Notes: generated by a model not told the origin, from the sequence alone. Shown: positions 28,094 through 37,841, numbered from the stretch's first letter. The stretch: DNA of 64,000 nt from Comamonadaceae bacterium OH2545_COT-014 (GCA_003859965.1 RQYR01000001.1:1-64000), one strand, 5' to 3'. Numbers and translations: made by a program.

Positions 28094-29032
28094 TCAAACA
28101 GCGCTCAGCCAGTGGGCGTACTTGGCGTTGCGGCCGCCCACAATGTCGAAGAAGGCGTTTTGCACTTTCTCGGTCACCGGGCCGCGCTCGCCCGCGCCCA
28201 GGGTGATGCGGTCCAGCTCGCGGATGGGGGTGACTTCGGCCGCGGTGCCGGTGAAGAAGGCTTCATCGGCAATGTAGATCTCGTCGCGGGTGATGCGCTT
28301 TTGCACCACGTCCAGCCCCAGATCCTTGGCAATATGCAGCACGGTGTTGCGGGTGATGCCGTTGAGCGCCCCGGCGGACAGATCGGGCGTGTAGATCACC
28401 CCGCCCTTGACGATGAAGATGTTTTCGCCCGCGCCTTCGCTGACGAAGCCTGCGCTGTCAAGCAGCAGGGCTTCGTCGTAGCCGTCGTCGGTGGCTTCCA
28501 TGTTGGCCAGGATGGAGTTGGTGTAGTTGCTCACCGTCTTGGCCTGCGTCATGGTGATGTTGACATGGTGGCGCGTGTAGCTGCTGGTCTTGACGCGGAT
28601 GCCTTTTTTCAGCCCATCCTCGCCCAGATACGCGCCCCAGGCCCACGCGGCCACCATCACGTGAATGGCGTTGGCCTTGGGGCTGACGCCCAGCTTTTCC
28701 GAGCCGATCCACACCAGCGGGCGGATGTAGCAGCTCTCCAGGCCGTTGGCGCGCACCACTTCTTTCTGCGCCTCGTTCACCTCGTCCTGGCTGAAGGGCA
28801 TTTTCATGCGCAGAATCTTGGCGCTGTTGAACAGGCGCTCGGTGTGTTCCTGCAGGCGAAAGACGGCCGTGCCTTTGTCGGTCTTGTAGGCGCGCACGCC
28901 CTCGAAAGCGCCGCAACCATAGTGCAGCGTATGGGTGAGCACATGCACCTTGGCCTCACGCCAGTCAATCAGTTGACCATCCATCCAGATCTTGCCGTCG
29001 CGGTCGGCCAGGGAAAGCGTGGGAGTGCTCAT
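28094..29032 (-). CDS. ilvE: Branched-chain amino-acid aminotransferase
   Basis: The 312-residue fold-type IV PLP enzyme performs the last step of leucine, isoleucine and valine synthesis and the first step of their breakdown. The N-terminus DGKIWMDGQLIDWREAKVHVLTHTLHYGCGAFEGVRAY is characteristic. The PLP Lys lies in HHVNITMTQAKTVSNYTNSILA, near residue 160. EGAGENIFIVKGG and FFTGTAAEVTPIREL complete the active site. AGGA lies 6-9 bases before the ATG at 29032. Confidence 0.96.
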   Translation of the reverse strand: MSTPTLSLADRDGKIWMDGQLIDWREAKVHVLTHTLHYGCGAFEGVRAYKTDKGTAVFRLQEHTERLFNSAKILRMKMPFSQDEVNEAQKEVVRANGLESCYIRPLVWIGSEKLGVSPKANAIHVMVAAWAWGAYLGEDGLKKGIRVKTSSYTRHHVNITMTQAKTVSNYTNSILANMEATDDGYDEALLLDSAGFVSEGAGENIFIVKGGVIYTPDLSAGALNGITRNTVLHIAKDLGLDVVQKRITRDEIYIADEAFFTGTAAEVTPIRELDRITLGAGERGPVTEKVQNAFFDIVGGRNAKYAHWLSAV

Positions 29033-29403
29033 GAGAAGTCCTATGAAGGCGGGGTGAACCGCAGTGAACGATGGGAGAACAAGGGTGGGAAAGCCGCGAT
29101 GCGGCCTGTGCGGCCCCTTGACGCATCGCGGGGCCAAGCGGCAGATTTTATGCCGCCTGCCGGGGGCGCCAAACGCGGTCAGGCGTGCTGATAAGGGGTA
29201 ACGCTGCGCCCGGTAGCGGCCTTCTGCGCTTGAGCAAAGCAAGGAGGCCGGAATATGTGCCCGGCGTGTGCCCGGCGGCGCACCTGCCTTTCGTGTCCCG
29301 CCAAGAAAGGCAGGCCAGGCCATGCGCCTCCATCGCCCCCATTGATGACCAAAAAGGCCGTTACGGCAATTCAGACCTGCCACAAGCGCTATGCTTTTTG
29401 ATT
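29033..29403. other. ilvE upstream / greB downstream region with hairpins
   Basis: No gene is seen in these 371 bp. CCTGCCTTTC (29283-29292) and GAAAGGCAGG (29305-29314) form a perfect 10-bp stem with a 12-nt loop. On the minus strand, just after greB, TGCCGTAACGGCCTTTTT (about 29351-29368) and an AAAAAGCATAGCGCTT segment belong to the A/T-rich intergenic hairpin family and probably end greB transcription. Confidence 0.5.
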
Positions 29404-29964
29404 TCATCCGGGCGCCGGGTAATCCACCGCCAGCACTTCAATATCGCGCGGGCCGGTGGGCGTGAGCAGTTTGAGCTCGTCGCCCACACGGGCGCGCAGC
29501 AAGGTGCGGGCGATGGGGCTGATCCAGCTCACCTCGCCCTGGTGGCTGTCGGCCTCGTCAATGCCCTTGATGGTGACGGTGCGCTCCTCGCCCGTATCGA
29601 CGTCGGCGTAAGTCACGCGCGCGCCAAAGAAGATTTGCCCGCTGCCGTGGTGCGCGCTGGGGTCGGTCACTTCGGCCACTTCCAGCCGCTTGGTCAGAAA
29701 GCGGATGCGGCGGTCGATCTCGCGCAGGCGCTTCTTGCCGTACAGGTAGTCGCCGTTTTCGCTGCGGTCGCCGTTCTTGGCGGCCCAGTGCACGGCCTCC
29801 ACCACCTTGGGGCGCTCGTCATCCATCAGCGCCAGCAGTTCGGCGCGCAGGCGCGCCCAGCCTTGCGGGGTGATGTAGTTGCGCGCGCCGGCCGGCAGCG
29901 CGGGCAGGGCCATGCCTTCGTCGTCATTGTCACCATCGGTTTCGCGGGTGAACGCCTTGCTCAT
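29404..29964 (-). CDS. greB: Transcription elongation factor GreB
   Basis: The 186-residue protein rescues backtracked RNA polymerase by stimulating cleavage of the RNA 3' end. After a short acidic N-terminus come the coiled-coil segment (ITPQGWARLRAELLALMDDERPKVVEAVHWAAKNGDRSENGDYLYGKKRLREIDRRIRFL split at the acidic tip) and the FKBP-like C-terminal domain (VTIKGIDEADSHQGEVSWISPIARTLLRARVGDEL). The basic LYGKKRLREID patch marks GreB rather than GreA. AAGGAG precedes the ATG at 29964. An upstream ATG at 29991 is out of place. Confidence 0.94.
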   Translation of the reverse strand: MSKAFTRETDGDNDDEGMALPALPAGARNYITPQGWARLRAELLALMDDERPKVVEAVHWAAKNGDRSENGDYLYGKKRLREIDRRIRFLTKRLEVAEVTDPSAHHGSGQIFFGARVTYADVDTGEERTVTIKGIDEADSHQGEVSWISPIARTLLRARVGDELKLLTPTGPRDIEVLAVDYPAPG

Positions 29965-30036
29965 GCCAACTCCTTGCAAAATAGACTGCATTGCTGCGGC
30001 GGCGGGCGCTTAGCCCGCCGCCTTCCGTTTTTTCTT

Positions 30037-30095
30037 CCGCCCCGCCGACTTTCCCTCGCCCGCCTTGACCCGCCCCGCCGACTTTCCCTCGCCCG
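30037..30095 (+). repeat. 33-bp-period tandem duplication over the mutS start
   Basis: A 26-base block occurs at 30037-30062 and again at 30070-30095, exactly 33 bases (11 codons) apart. It encodes RPADFPSP twice if read in the mutS frame. The TTG used as mutS start lies between the two copies. An in-frame TAG at 30011 limits any upstream extension, and no ATG occurs before codon 18. Confidence 0.9.
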
Positions 30096-32710
30096 ACCTT
30101 GCCGGCCACACGCCCATGATGGCGCAGTACCTGCGCATCAAGGCGGACTACCCGGACACCTTGCTGTTCTACCGCATGGGCGATTTTTACGAGCTGTTTT
30201 ACGCCGACGCCGAAAAAGCCGCCGGCCTGCTCGACATCACGCTCACGCGGCGCGGCCAGTCCGCCGGGCAGCCCATTCCGATGGCGGGCGTGCCCTTCCA
30301 TTCCGTGGAGAGCTACCTGGCGCGCCTGATCAAACAGGGCGAATCGGTCGCCATCTGCGAGCAGGTGGGCGACGTGGGCGCCAGCAAGGGGCCGGTGGAG
30401 CGCAAGGTGGTGCGCGTGGTCACGCCCGGCACGCTGACCGACACCGAACTGCTGGCCGAGAAAAGCGAATCCGTGCTGCTGGCCGTGCACCAGGGCGCGC
30501 GCCAGCGCTGCGGGCTGGCGTGGCTGGCCGTCACCCAGGGCGCGCTGCACCTGGCCGAATGCGGCGCCGACGAGCTGCCCGGCTGGCTGGCCCGCATCGG
30601 CCCCAGCGAGCTGCTGGCCGCCGCCGACATCTCGCCCGTGTTCGAGCAGCGCCTGCACGCCGCGCTGGCCCAGGCCGGCGGCGCCCCGCTGACGCGCCGG
30701 CCCGAATGGCAGTTCGACCCCGCACTGGGCCGCCGCAAGCTGCAAGAACAGTTGCAGGCCGCCAGCCTCGCCGCCTGGGGCGCCGAAGACTGCGCCGCCG
30801 CCCATGCCGCCGCCGCCGCGCTGCTGGCCTATGCCGAACACACCCAGGGCCGCGCCCTCACCCACGTGCACACGCTGCGCGTGGCCCGCCCCGGCGCGCT
30901 GATCGACCTGCCCGCCACCACGCGCCGCAACCTGGAGCTGGTGCAAACCCTGCGCGGCGACGACGCGCCCACGCTGTTCTCGCTGATCGACACCTGCCAG
31001 ACCGGCATGGGCAGCCGCCTGCTCAAAAGCTGGCTGCTCGCGCCCGAGCGCGACCGCGCCCAGGCCCGCGCCCGGCTGGCCGCCATTGGCGCACTGCATG
31101 CCAGCGCCGACGGCGGCAGCCCGCTCTACCAGCGCCTGCGCGCGCAGCTCAAGGGCACGAGCGACGTGGAGCGCGTGACCGCCCGCATCGCGCTGGCCCA
31201 GGTGCGCCCGCGCGAGCTGGTGGCGCTGCGCGATGCGCTACAGAAAAAAGAGCTTCTGGCACTGATCCAACCTGCCCAGGATGCCTTTTTGAGCCAGATC
31301 GCCGCCGACCTGGCCCCGCCCGCCGAATGCCTGGCGCTGCTGCAACGCGCGCTGCTGGACGAGCCGGCCGCGCTGGTGCGCGACGGCGGCGTGATCGCCC
31401 CCGGCCTGGACGCCGAGCTGGACGAGCTGCGCGCCATCGCCGACAACTGCGACGCCTTTCTGCTCGCGCTGGAAACGCGCGAACGCCAGCGCACCGGCAT
31501 CGCCAACCTGCGCGTGCAGTTCAACAAGGTGCATGGCTTTTACATCGAAGTCACCCAGGGCCAGGCCGCCAAGGTGCCGGCCGACTACCGCCGCCGCCAG
31601 ACGCTGAAGAACGCCGAGCGCTTCATCACCCCCGAACTCAAGGCGTTCGAAGACCGCGCCCTGTCCGCGCAAGAGCGCGCGCTGGCGCGCGAGAAATGGC
31701 TGTACGAGCAGCTCTTGCAGCAGCTGCAGCCGCATGTGGGCGCGCTGGGCCGCTTCGCGCGCGCACTGGCCACGCTGGACGCGCTGGCCGCGCTGGCCGA
31801 GCGCGCCGTCACCCTCCAGTGGTGCGCCCCGCAGTTCGTGCGCGAGCCGTGCATCGACATCCGCGCCGGCCGCCACCCGGTGGTAGAGGCGCGCCTGGCC
31901 GAAACCAGCCAGGCGCCCTTCATCGCCAACGACACGCAGCTCGGCCCCAAGGGCCGCATGCAAATCATCACCGGCCCCAACATGGGCGGCAAAAGCACCT
32001 ACATGCGGCAGGTGGCGCTCATCGTGCTGCTGGCCAGCATGGGCAGCCACGTGCCCGCGCAAAGCTGCCGGCTGGGGCCGATCGACGCCATCCACACCCG
32101 CATCGGCGCGGCTGACGACCTGGCCAACGCCCAGTCCACCTTCATGCTGGAGATGACCGAGGCCGCGCAAATTCTGCGCAGCGCCACGCGCGAATCGCTG
32201 GTGCTGATGGACGAGATCGGCCGCGGCACCAGCACCTTCGACGGCCTGGCGCTGGCCGCCGGCATCGCCGCGCACCTGCACGACAAGGTGCAGGCCTTCA
32301 CGCTGTTTGCCACGCATTACTTCGAGCTGACGGAATTTCCCGCCACCCACCATGCCGCGCTGAACGTGCACGTGAGCGCCGCCGAAAGCGGGGCCGACAT
32401 CGTGTTCCTGCGCGAAATCCAGAGCGGCCCGGCCAGCCGCAGCTACGGCATCCAGGTCGCGCGCCTGGCCGGCGTGCCCGCGCAGGTGCTGCACCACGCG
32501 CGCCACGCGCTGGCCGCGCTGGAAGCCGGCGCCGCCGGCCACCGCGCCCAGGCCGACCTGTTCACGCCGCCGCCCGCCGAGGCTGCCGTCCCCGCCATCA
32601 GCGCCGTCGAAGCGGCGCTGGCCGCCATCGACCCCGACGCCCTCAGCCCGCGCGACGCGCTGGATGCGCTGTACGCGCTGAAGAAAGTGGCGCAAGAAGT
32701 CGCTGGCTAG
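30065..32710 (+). CDS. mutS: DNA mismatch repair protein MutS
   Basis: The 881-residue protein recognises mismatches and small loops and recruits MutL. Domain I holds the mismatch-reading [11 protein letters not shown] (Phe-x-Glu). The connector, lever and clamp domains follow. The ATPase has Walker [15 protein letters not shown] (near residue 640), [16 protein letters not shown] and [13 protein letters not shown]-terminal extension contains a [19 protein letters not shown] motif. The first possible start is TTG at 30065, because the conserved [16 protein letters not shown] must be included. No ribosome-binding site is visible. The start lies inside a tandem duplication. Confidence 0.95.
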   Translation: MTRPADFPSPDLAGHTPMMAQYLRIKADYPDTLLFYRMGDFYELFYADAEKAAGLLDITLTRRGQSAGQPIPMAGVPFHSVESYLARLIKQGESVAICEQVGDVGASKGPVERKVVRVVTPGTLTDTELLAEKSESVLLAVHQGARQRCGLAWLAVTQGALHLAECGADELPGWLARIGPSELLAAADISPVFEQRLHAALAQAGGAPLTRRPEWQFDPALGRRKLQEQLQAASLAAWGAEDCAAAHAAAAALLAYAEHTQGRALTHVHTLRVARPGALIDLPATTRRNLELVQTLRGDDAPTLFSLIDTCQTGMGSRLLKSWLLAPERDRAQARARLAAIGALHASADGGSPLYQRLRAQLKGTSDVERVTARIALAQVRPRELVALRDALQKKELLALIQPAQDAFLSQIAADLAPPAECLALLQRALLDEPAALVRDGGVIAPGLDAELDELRAIADNCDAFLLALETRERQRTGIANLRVQFNKVHGFYIEVTQGQAAKVPADYRRRQTLKNAERFITPELKAFEDRALSAQERALAREKWLYEQLLQQLQPHVGALGRFARALATLDALAALAERAVTLQWCAPQFVREPCIDIRAGRHPVVEARLAETSQAPFIANDTQLGPKGRMQIITGPNMGGKSTYMRQVALIVLLASMGSHVPAQSCRLGPIDAIHTRIGAADDLANAQSTFMLEMTEAAQILRSATRESLVLMDEIGRGTSTFDGLALAAGIAAHLHDKVQAFTLFATHYFELTEFPATHHAALNVHVSAAESGADIVFLREIQSGPASRSYGIQVARLAGVPAQVLHHARHALAALEAGAAGHRAQADLFTPPPAEAAVPAISAVEAALAAIDPDALSPRDALDALYALKKVAQEVAG

Positions 32711-32818
32711 GCGCTTGAGCCGCCTCTGCACGCCGCGTCCCATCCGGCCCACGCCCGAGATCAGCCGCCCACCCGTTCAGTCAAACGCCGTGGCGCCAGC
32801 CGCCCCGCGAACCGCCCT

Positions 32819-33616
32819 ATGCCCACCCTCTTTTTCTCGCACGCCAACAGCTTTCCGGCCAGCACCTACCGCGTCATCCTTGACAGCCTGCGCGCGCGTG
32901 GCTTCGAGGTGCGGGCCATCGAGAAATACGGGCACGACCCGGCCTACCCCGTCACCGACAACTGGCCCCATCTGGTGCGCCAGCTGGCCGACTTCGCGCG
33001 CCAGCACGGCGCGAGCCGCGAACCGGCGTTCCTGGTCGGGCATTCCATGGGCGGCCTGCTCAGCCTGATGTGCGCGGCCCAGCACCCGGAACTGGCGCGC
33101 GGCGTGCTGATGCTGGATTCGCCCGTGCTGGGCGGCTGGCGGGCCGGCGCGCTGGGCGTAACCAAGCGCACACCGCTCATGCGCCGGCTCTCGCCCAGCG
33201 CCATCAGCCGCAAGCGCCGCAACGCCTGGGAAACGCGCGAGGCCGTGTTCGAGCACTTCCGCACCAAAAAGCCCTTTGCCCGCTGGGACGCGCAGGTGCT
33301 GCACGACTACGTGGACCACGGCGTGTTCAGCGATGGCGGCGGCTGGCAGCTGGCTTTCAGCCGCGAGGTGGAATCGGCCATTTATGACGGCCTGCCGCAC
33401 AACCTGGGCGCGCTGCTGCGCCGCCACCCGCTGCGCTGCCCGGTGGTTTTCGTGGGCGGATTGCAGTCAGCGGAAATGAAGCGCATGGGCATGGAAACCT
33501 CCGCGCGGCTGGCGCGCGGACGGGTGACCATGATGGATGGCACCCACCTGTTTCCGATGGAAAGACCGCTGGCCACGGCCGCAGCCATTGAGGCCGGGCT
33601 GCGCGCCATGGCGTGA
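32819..33616 (+). CDS. Alpha/beta hydrolase
   Basis: The 265-residue protein has the alpha/beta-hydrolase fold: LFFSHANSFPASTYRVIL at the oxyanion region, nucleophile elbow VGHSMGGLLS with Ser near residue 82, and a likely catalytic His in DGTHLFPMERP near 243. The acidic residue is probably Asp in the LMLDSPVLGG or VVFVGG regions. No lid-specific motif reveals the substrate. It follows mutS by about 110 bp on the same strand and could share its transcript. Confidence 0.87.
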   Translation: MPTLFFSHANSFPASTYRVILDSLRARGFEVRAIEKYGHDPAYPVTDNWPHLVRQLADFARQHGASREPAFLVGHSMGGLLSLMCAAQHPELARGVLMLDSPVLGGWRAGALGVTKRTPLMRRLSPSAISRKRRNAWETREAVFEHFRTKKPFARWDAQVLHDYVDHGVFSDGGGWQLAFSREVESAIYDGLPHNLGALLRRHPLRCPVVFVGGLQSAEMKRMGMETSARLARGRVTMMDGTHLFPMERPLATAAAIEAGLRAMA

Positions 33617-33635
33617 GCGCGCGCCCAACCGGCTT

Positions 33636-33995
33636 TCAGCCCGCCATGCAGAAGTCGATCAGCGCATCGATGTCGTTGGACTTGTCGAACACCGCGTCGG
33701 CGCCCAGCTGCGTGCAGCGGGCACGGATGTCGGGCGTGGCGTAGTTGGTCAGCACCACCACCTTCTGCCCCGGCGCGCGCTCCTGGCAGGCGGCCAGCAC
33801 GCCCAAGCCGCTGCCCTGCTTGAGAAAGAGATCCACCACGGCCAAATCCCACTGCCCGGCATGGCCCGTCAGCCAGGCGTTGGCCTGGTCTTGCGTTTCG
33901 GCAAAGCCCACTGCCTGCACATCCGTCAACTCCTCCAGCGTGGCGATGAGGTTTTCGCGGATGGTGGGGTTGTCTTCGACGAAATAGGTACGCAC
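33636..33995 (-). CDS. Receiver-only response regulator (CheY-like)
   Basis: The product is 119 residues if GTG at 33995 is used (VRTYFVEDNPTIRENL), the form expected for a single REC domain. The acidic pair is ED in FVEDNP, the phosphoacceptor Asp lies in DLAVVDLFLKQGSG (near residue 52), Thr is in VVVLTNYAT, and Lys is in VFDKSNDID. There is no DNA-binding output domain. An ATG at 34061 would add 22 residues without family similarity. It lies downstream of the sensor kinase gene on the same strand, so it probably receives phosphate from that kinase and acts by protein contact. Confidence 0.85.
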   Translation of the reverse strand: MRTYFVEDNPTIRENLIATLEELTDVQAVGFAETQDQANAWLTGHAGQWDLAVVDLFLKQGSGLGVLAACQERAPGQKVVVLTNYATPDIRARCTQLGADAVFDKSNDIDALIDFCMAG

Positions 33996-34118
33996 GGGAG
34001 AGAGAGGCCAGTTGGTTACGGAAATGGTACGTTGCAACAGGCTCCGCCTGCCGCCGCACATGGCTTGCAGACAGTCTAGTCACCCCGTGGCAGCAACACT
34101 GACAGCGGTGGCGGGCAG

Positions 34119-34144
34119 GGCCTGTAGGCATGGGCCTACAGGCC
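34119..34144. terminator. Palindrome between kinase and receiver genes
   Basis: GGCCTGTAGGC (34119-34129) and GCCTACAGGCC (34134-34144) form a perfect 11-bp stem with a 4-nt loop. It sits in the gap between the kinase stop codon and the regulator start. Without a T-run it could be a partial terminator, an RNA-processing site or an operator. Confidence 0.6.
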
Positions 34145-34277
34145 ACTGCCAAGGCGCGGCCGCGCCTTGGCTGGCTGCGGGCGTTGGCCACCCAAACCGT
34201 CCCAGCGGCTTGCTGGGCATGCCCAAGGCGCTACATTTTATGAAGCAGAAACCATGCGCGGATGAAGTCTAGCCCGT

Positions 34278-36668
34278 TCACAGCGCCTGCGGCTGGGTGA
34301 TGACGGCGGCAAACGGCACCCGCACCACCAGCAGCGTGCCGCCCGTGGCGCCAGGCATGAAACGGTGGATGCCCCCGAGCTTGCGCACGCGCCGTTCGAT
34401 GTTGGCCAGACCGTGGCCGCTGACGCTGCTGGCGGGCGCGGCCGGATCCAGGCCGCGGCCATCGTCTTCCACCTCGAACTGGATCTCCTGCGGCGACACC
34501 ACCACGTGCACTTCGCAGCGCGTGGCGCCGCTGTGCTGGATGACGTTGGACACCGCTTCGCGCAGCACGCGCGTGAGCTGGACGTGGTTGCGCACGGGGA
34601 TGAGCAGCATCTCGTCGGGCGCCTGCGCGTCCCATTCGGGCTGAATGCCAGCCGCCTCCAGGCGCGAGACGGTTTCGGCCCGCCAGTCGGCCAGCACATC
34701 CATGGCCGGGGCGGGCTGCGCCTTCAGGTTGCGCACGGCCAGCCGCATTTCGTCCAGCGCCTGGCGCGCGGCGGCGGCGATGGCGGGCGAGCCGTCTGGC
34801 CCGGCGCTCACATGCACCAGGGTCAGCAAGGTGGCGCCCAGGTCGTCATGCAAGTCTTCGGCAATGCGCACGCGCTCTTCCGCCGCGCCACGGCCATAGG
34901 CTTCGCGCGTTTGCATGAGCTGGCCCACCAGGCTGCACAGGCTTTGCGCCAGGCGCACATCCGCCACGTCGAACAGGCGGCGCCCCTGGTCACGGTGCCA
35001 CAGCACGGTGGCCGCCATGCCGGCCGTGGGCGGCAGGCGCATGCCGGCGCCGCCGTCCAGCAGTGTCACGCGTTCGCGCAGGCTGACCATGAGCGGATCG
35101 TCAGCGGACGACTCGGCCGGCTCCACCCGTTCGGTGTTGAACATCTCGCCCAGCAGGCGGTGCCAGTGCGCCAGCCGGTCGGCGGCGGGCACGATGCCCA
35201 GCGCCAGAATCTCGCCCGCCACGGCCAGCAGGCTGGGCGCGCGGTGGCCAAAAAGCCGCCGCCACAGCCATATGCTCAGCGGCGTACCCGCCGCGCCCAC
35301 CAGCAGCACGGCGGTGACCAGCGCCACGTCGTGCTCCAGCTTCAAATACGCTGTCAGCGCCGAATCGGCCAGCAGCACGCCCAGCGCCCCCAGGGCGCCA
35401 ACCAGCATGGCGAACGAGCCAATCTGCAAGTCCAGCAGGCGGTAGCGCAGCACCCCCATGCCCAAGCCGGCATACACCAGCACCAGAAGCAGGTACATGG
35501 CGCCTTGCGACGCCGCCCAGCCGTCCCACCATCGCCCAAGCATGAACACCAGCATCAGCCCGGCGCCCGCCACCAGCGACACCATGAGCCACAGCGCCGC
35601 CGCCCGCTCCAGCGCGGCCTCACGGGTGCGCCTGATCTGTTGCCAGCCCAGCAGCAGCGCCATGGCAAAGCAGCTCACGCCCAGACCCAGACAGGCATCG
35701 CCTGGCGCTGGCAGCCAGCGCTGCCAGCAGGCCAGCATCCAGCCCGTGCAAAAAGCCAATATGCCCACCACCCAGGCTGGCGAGGCCAGCGGCCTCGGGT
35801 AGAGCAGGAACAAGCCCACCGCCCCGGTGCCCGCCAATACCACGCCCGCACGCTTGACGTGGAGCAATGCCTCGAACCAGGACTGCGGCAGCGCCAGCTC
35901 GCGCGTGCTGTAAACCGCCACGGCCGCCATCATCATCAACAGCGACCACCCCGCCAGCGCCAAGCAGCCCGTGGCCCAGGCAGAGCGGTGCACGCTCACC
36001 GCGCTGCCCGCAATCAGCGCCACCGCCGCGCTCAAGCTCAGCAGCAGCCAGAACAGCACGGGCAACGCATGCAGCGGGCGGTCGGCCTGCGGCGTCACGG
36101 TGAGCACCTGGGCCGGGCCGCCGCCAGGCGGCGTCAGCGTCAGCGCCAGCGGCCGGCGCTCGGCCAGCAACGTGGCCCATTCGCCTTGCCGCTGGAAAAA
36201 CCGATCCCGCGCCTCATAAGGTGTCAACGCCCCCGGTTCGGCCACACCGTCAATGGGCTGCAACACCTTGGCGGGCTGCCCTGGCTCGCCCATCGCCATC
36301 AGCAGGCTGCCCGGCTGGATGCCAGCCTCCGCCGCCGGACCGCTGACCGCCCGCACGAACAGGCCCACGTCACCGCCCGCCCCGGCCGGAGGCGGCTCCA
36401 GCGCCAGCCCCAGCCACGGCTGTTTCACCGCCAGCAGCAGCGCCGCCAGCCAGCACGCCGCAGCCAGCGCCAGCGCCATCGGCAGGGTGTAGCGCCGCCA
36501 TCCCCCCACCCAGCCCGCGCGCAGCAGGGCGCCCGCTTGCCTGGGGCGTTGCAGGCCGCGCCCGGCGCTCAGGGGCGCGCCGCCATGGGCCTGCATTTGC
36601 GCCACGGACGCGGCGCGGGCGGGGGAAGAACCATGCGACAAGGCAGAGGAAGGCTGTTCAGGTGACAA
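34278..36668 (-). CDS. PDZ-containing membrane sensor histidine kinase
   Basis: The 796-residue protein has an N-terminal tail, a first transmembrane helix (about 65-83), and a periplasmic PDZ-like domain (about 95-195; VGLFVRAVSGPAAEAGIQPGSLLMAMG is the peptide-binding loop pattern). Seven or more further transmembrane helices cover about 200-470. The cytoplasmic kinase has the HisKA_3-type box EERVRIAEDLHDDLGATLLTLVH (phospho-His near 612) and a NarL-class ATPase with EAVSNVIQHSGAT, VEDDGRGLD and SGHGLANIERRVRKLGG. The kinase type is the one that pairs with NarL/FixJ regulators, but the linked regulator has only a receiver. The first 40 residues are poorly conserved and the start may be internal. 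Confidence 0.87.
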   Translation of the reverse strand: MSPEQPSSALSHGSSPARAASVAQMQAHGGAPLSAGRGLQRPRQAGALLRAGWVGGWRRYTLPMALALAAACWLAALLLAVKQPWLGLALEPPPAGAGGDVGLFVRAVSGPAAEAGIQPGSLLMAMGEPGQPAKVLQPIDGVAEPGALTPYEARDRFFQRQGEWATLLAERRPLALTLTPPGGGPAQVLTVTPQADRPLHALPVLFWLLLSLSAAVALIAGSAVSVHRSAWATGCLALAGWSLLMMMAAVAVYSTRELALPQSWFEALLHVKRAGVVLAGTGAVGLFLLYPRPLASPAWVVGILAFCTGWMLACWQRWLPAPGDACLGLGVSCFAMALLLGWQQIRRTREAALERAAALWLMVSLVAGAGLMLVFMLGRWWDGWAASQGAMYLLLVLVYAGLGMGVLRYRLLDLQIGSFAMLVGALGALGVLLADSALTAYLKLEHDVALVTAVLLVGAAGTPLSIWLWRRLFGHRAPSLLAVAGEILALGIVPAADRLAHWHRLLGEMFNTERVEPAESSADDPLMVSLRERVTLLDGGAGMRLPPTAGMAATVLWHRDQGRRLFDVADVRLAQSLCSLVGQLMQTREAYGRGAAEERVRIAEDLHDDLGATLLTLVHVSAGPDGSPAIAAAARQALDEMRLAVRNLKAQPAPAMDVLADWRAETVSRLEAAGIQPEWDAQAPDEMLLIPVRNHVQLTRVLREAVSNVIQHSGATRCEVHVVVSPQEIQFEVEDDGRGLDPAAPASSVSGHGLANIERRVRKLGGIHRFMPGATGGTLLVVRVPFAAVITQPQAL

Positions 36669-36731
36669 GGCAGAGAACCGGCAGGAAATGTCGAAAAAAT
36701 GGCCGGAAAAGCAGGCCCGAAGTGTGTTGCA

Positions 36732-36852
36732 AGAACCTGTTCAAAACCCTGCGTGACGGGCACGCAAGCGGATTGGGGCGGTCTGCGTTTTGCGCCTTGC
36801 ATCCCATCCCAAACCGCTGGTTGCCCGCCCGGGCCGAGATCGTGAACAGGTT
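36732..36852 (-). repeat. MITE-like inverted repeat, copy F (opposite orientation)
   Basis: Read on the minus strand, it has the conserved order GGTTTGGGATGGGATGC then GCAGACCGCCCCAATCCGCTTG. The ends are AAGAACCTGTTCAAAA and GTGAACAGGTTCC. It fills most of the gap between the sensor kinase start and phoH, which means it lies in the 5' region of both divergent genes. Confidence 0.85.
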
Positions 36853-36878
36853 CCAAAAAGAATGACAGAATGCGCGCC

Positions 36879-37841
36879 GTGATTCTCCGGCATAGCTTCA
36901 CCCCCCACAACAATACCCGCCTGGGCCACCTCTGCGGCCCGATGGACGAGCACCTGCGCACCATCGAAGCCGGCCTGCAAGTCAGCGTGGCGCACCGCCA
37001 CGAGCAGTTCAAGATCGACGGCCCCAAGAAAGCCGCCGAACGCGCCCTGACCGTGCTGCAAGCGCTGTATGAGCTGGCCGACCGCCCCATCAAGCCCGAA
37101 ACCGTGCAGCTCATGCTGGTGGGCGACGAGACGCCGCTGGCCACCGGCGAAGACGGCGCGCCGGCGCTGCACACGCGCCGCAGCGACCTGAAGGCGCGCA
37201 CGCCTAACCAGAGCGTGTACCTCAGCCACATCGCCAGCCACGACATCACCTTCGGCATCGGCCCGGCCGGCACCGGCAAGACCTATCTGGCCGTGGCCTG
37301 CGCGGTCGATGCGCTGGAGCGCCACGCCGTGCAGCGCATCGTGCTCACCCGCCCGGCGGTGGAAGCGGGCGAGCGCCTGGGCTTTCTGCCCGGCGACCTG
37401 ACCCAAAAGGTGGACCCCTACCTGCGCCCGCTGTATGACGCGCTGTACGACCTGATGGGTTTTGACCGCGTGACCAAGGCTTTCGAGCGCAACCAGCTCG
37501 AAATCGCCCCGCTGGCCTTCATGCGCGGGCGCACGCTGAACAACGCCTTCGTCATCCTGGATGAAGCGCAGAACACCACGCCCGAGCAGATGAAGATGTT
37601 CCTCACCCGCATCGGCTTTGGCGCCAAGGCCGTGATCACGGGCGATGTCAGCCAGATCGACCTGCCCCGTGGCGCCACCAGCGGCCTGGTGGACGCCGAG
37701 CGCGTGCTCAAGCGCGTGAAAGGCCTGGCCTTCACCCGCTTCACCAGCGCCGACGTGGTGCGCCACCCGCTGGTGGCGCGCATCGTGGACGCTTACGACG
37801 CCGCAGGCAGAGGCCGCGCCAGCGCCGGCAAGCCCGCCTGA
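36879..37841 (+). CDS. PhoH-family ATPase (YbeZ)
   Basis: The protein of 320 residues is the PhoH/YbeZ NTPase linked to ribosome maturation and RNA metabolism together with YbeY. Walker A is FGIGPAGTGKTYLAVA and Walker B is AFVILDEAQNTTPEQMKMFLTRIG. ITGDVSQIDLPRG is the sensor motif. GTG at 36879 gives the usual VILRHSFTPHNNTRLGHLCGP and follows CAGAAT by 7 bases, as in a leaderless start. The ATG at 36870 would add three residues and also lacks a ribosome-binding site. The next genes are an unknown membrane protein and ybeY. Confidence 0.92.
   Translation: MILRHSFTPHNNTRLGHLCGPMDEHLRTIEAGLQVSVAHRHEQFKIDGPKKAAERALTVLQALYELADRPIKPETVQLMLVGDETPLATGEDGAPALHTRRSDLKARTPNQSVYLSHIASHDITFGIGPAGTGKTYLAVACAVDALERHAVQRIVLTRPAVEAGERLGFLPGDLTQKVDPYLRPLYDALYDLMGFDRVTKAFERNQLEIAPLAFMRGRTLNNAFVILDEAQNTTPEQMKMFLTRIGFGAKAVITGDVSQIDLPRGATSGLVDAERVLKRVKGLAFTRFTSADVVRHPLVARIVDAYDAAGRGRASAGKPA

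Noticed and set aside
29185-32115. Long plus-strand open frame covering greB and the mutS 5' part in another frame
   Set aside because: It has repeated Arg/Ala/Pro composition typical of a shadow frame, while greB and mutS in other frames have full family motifs.
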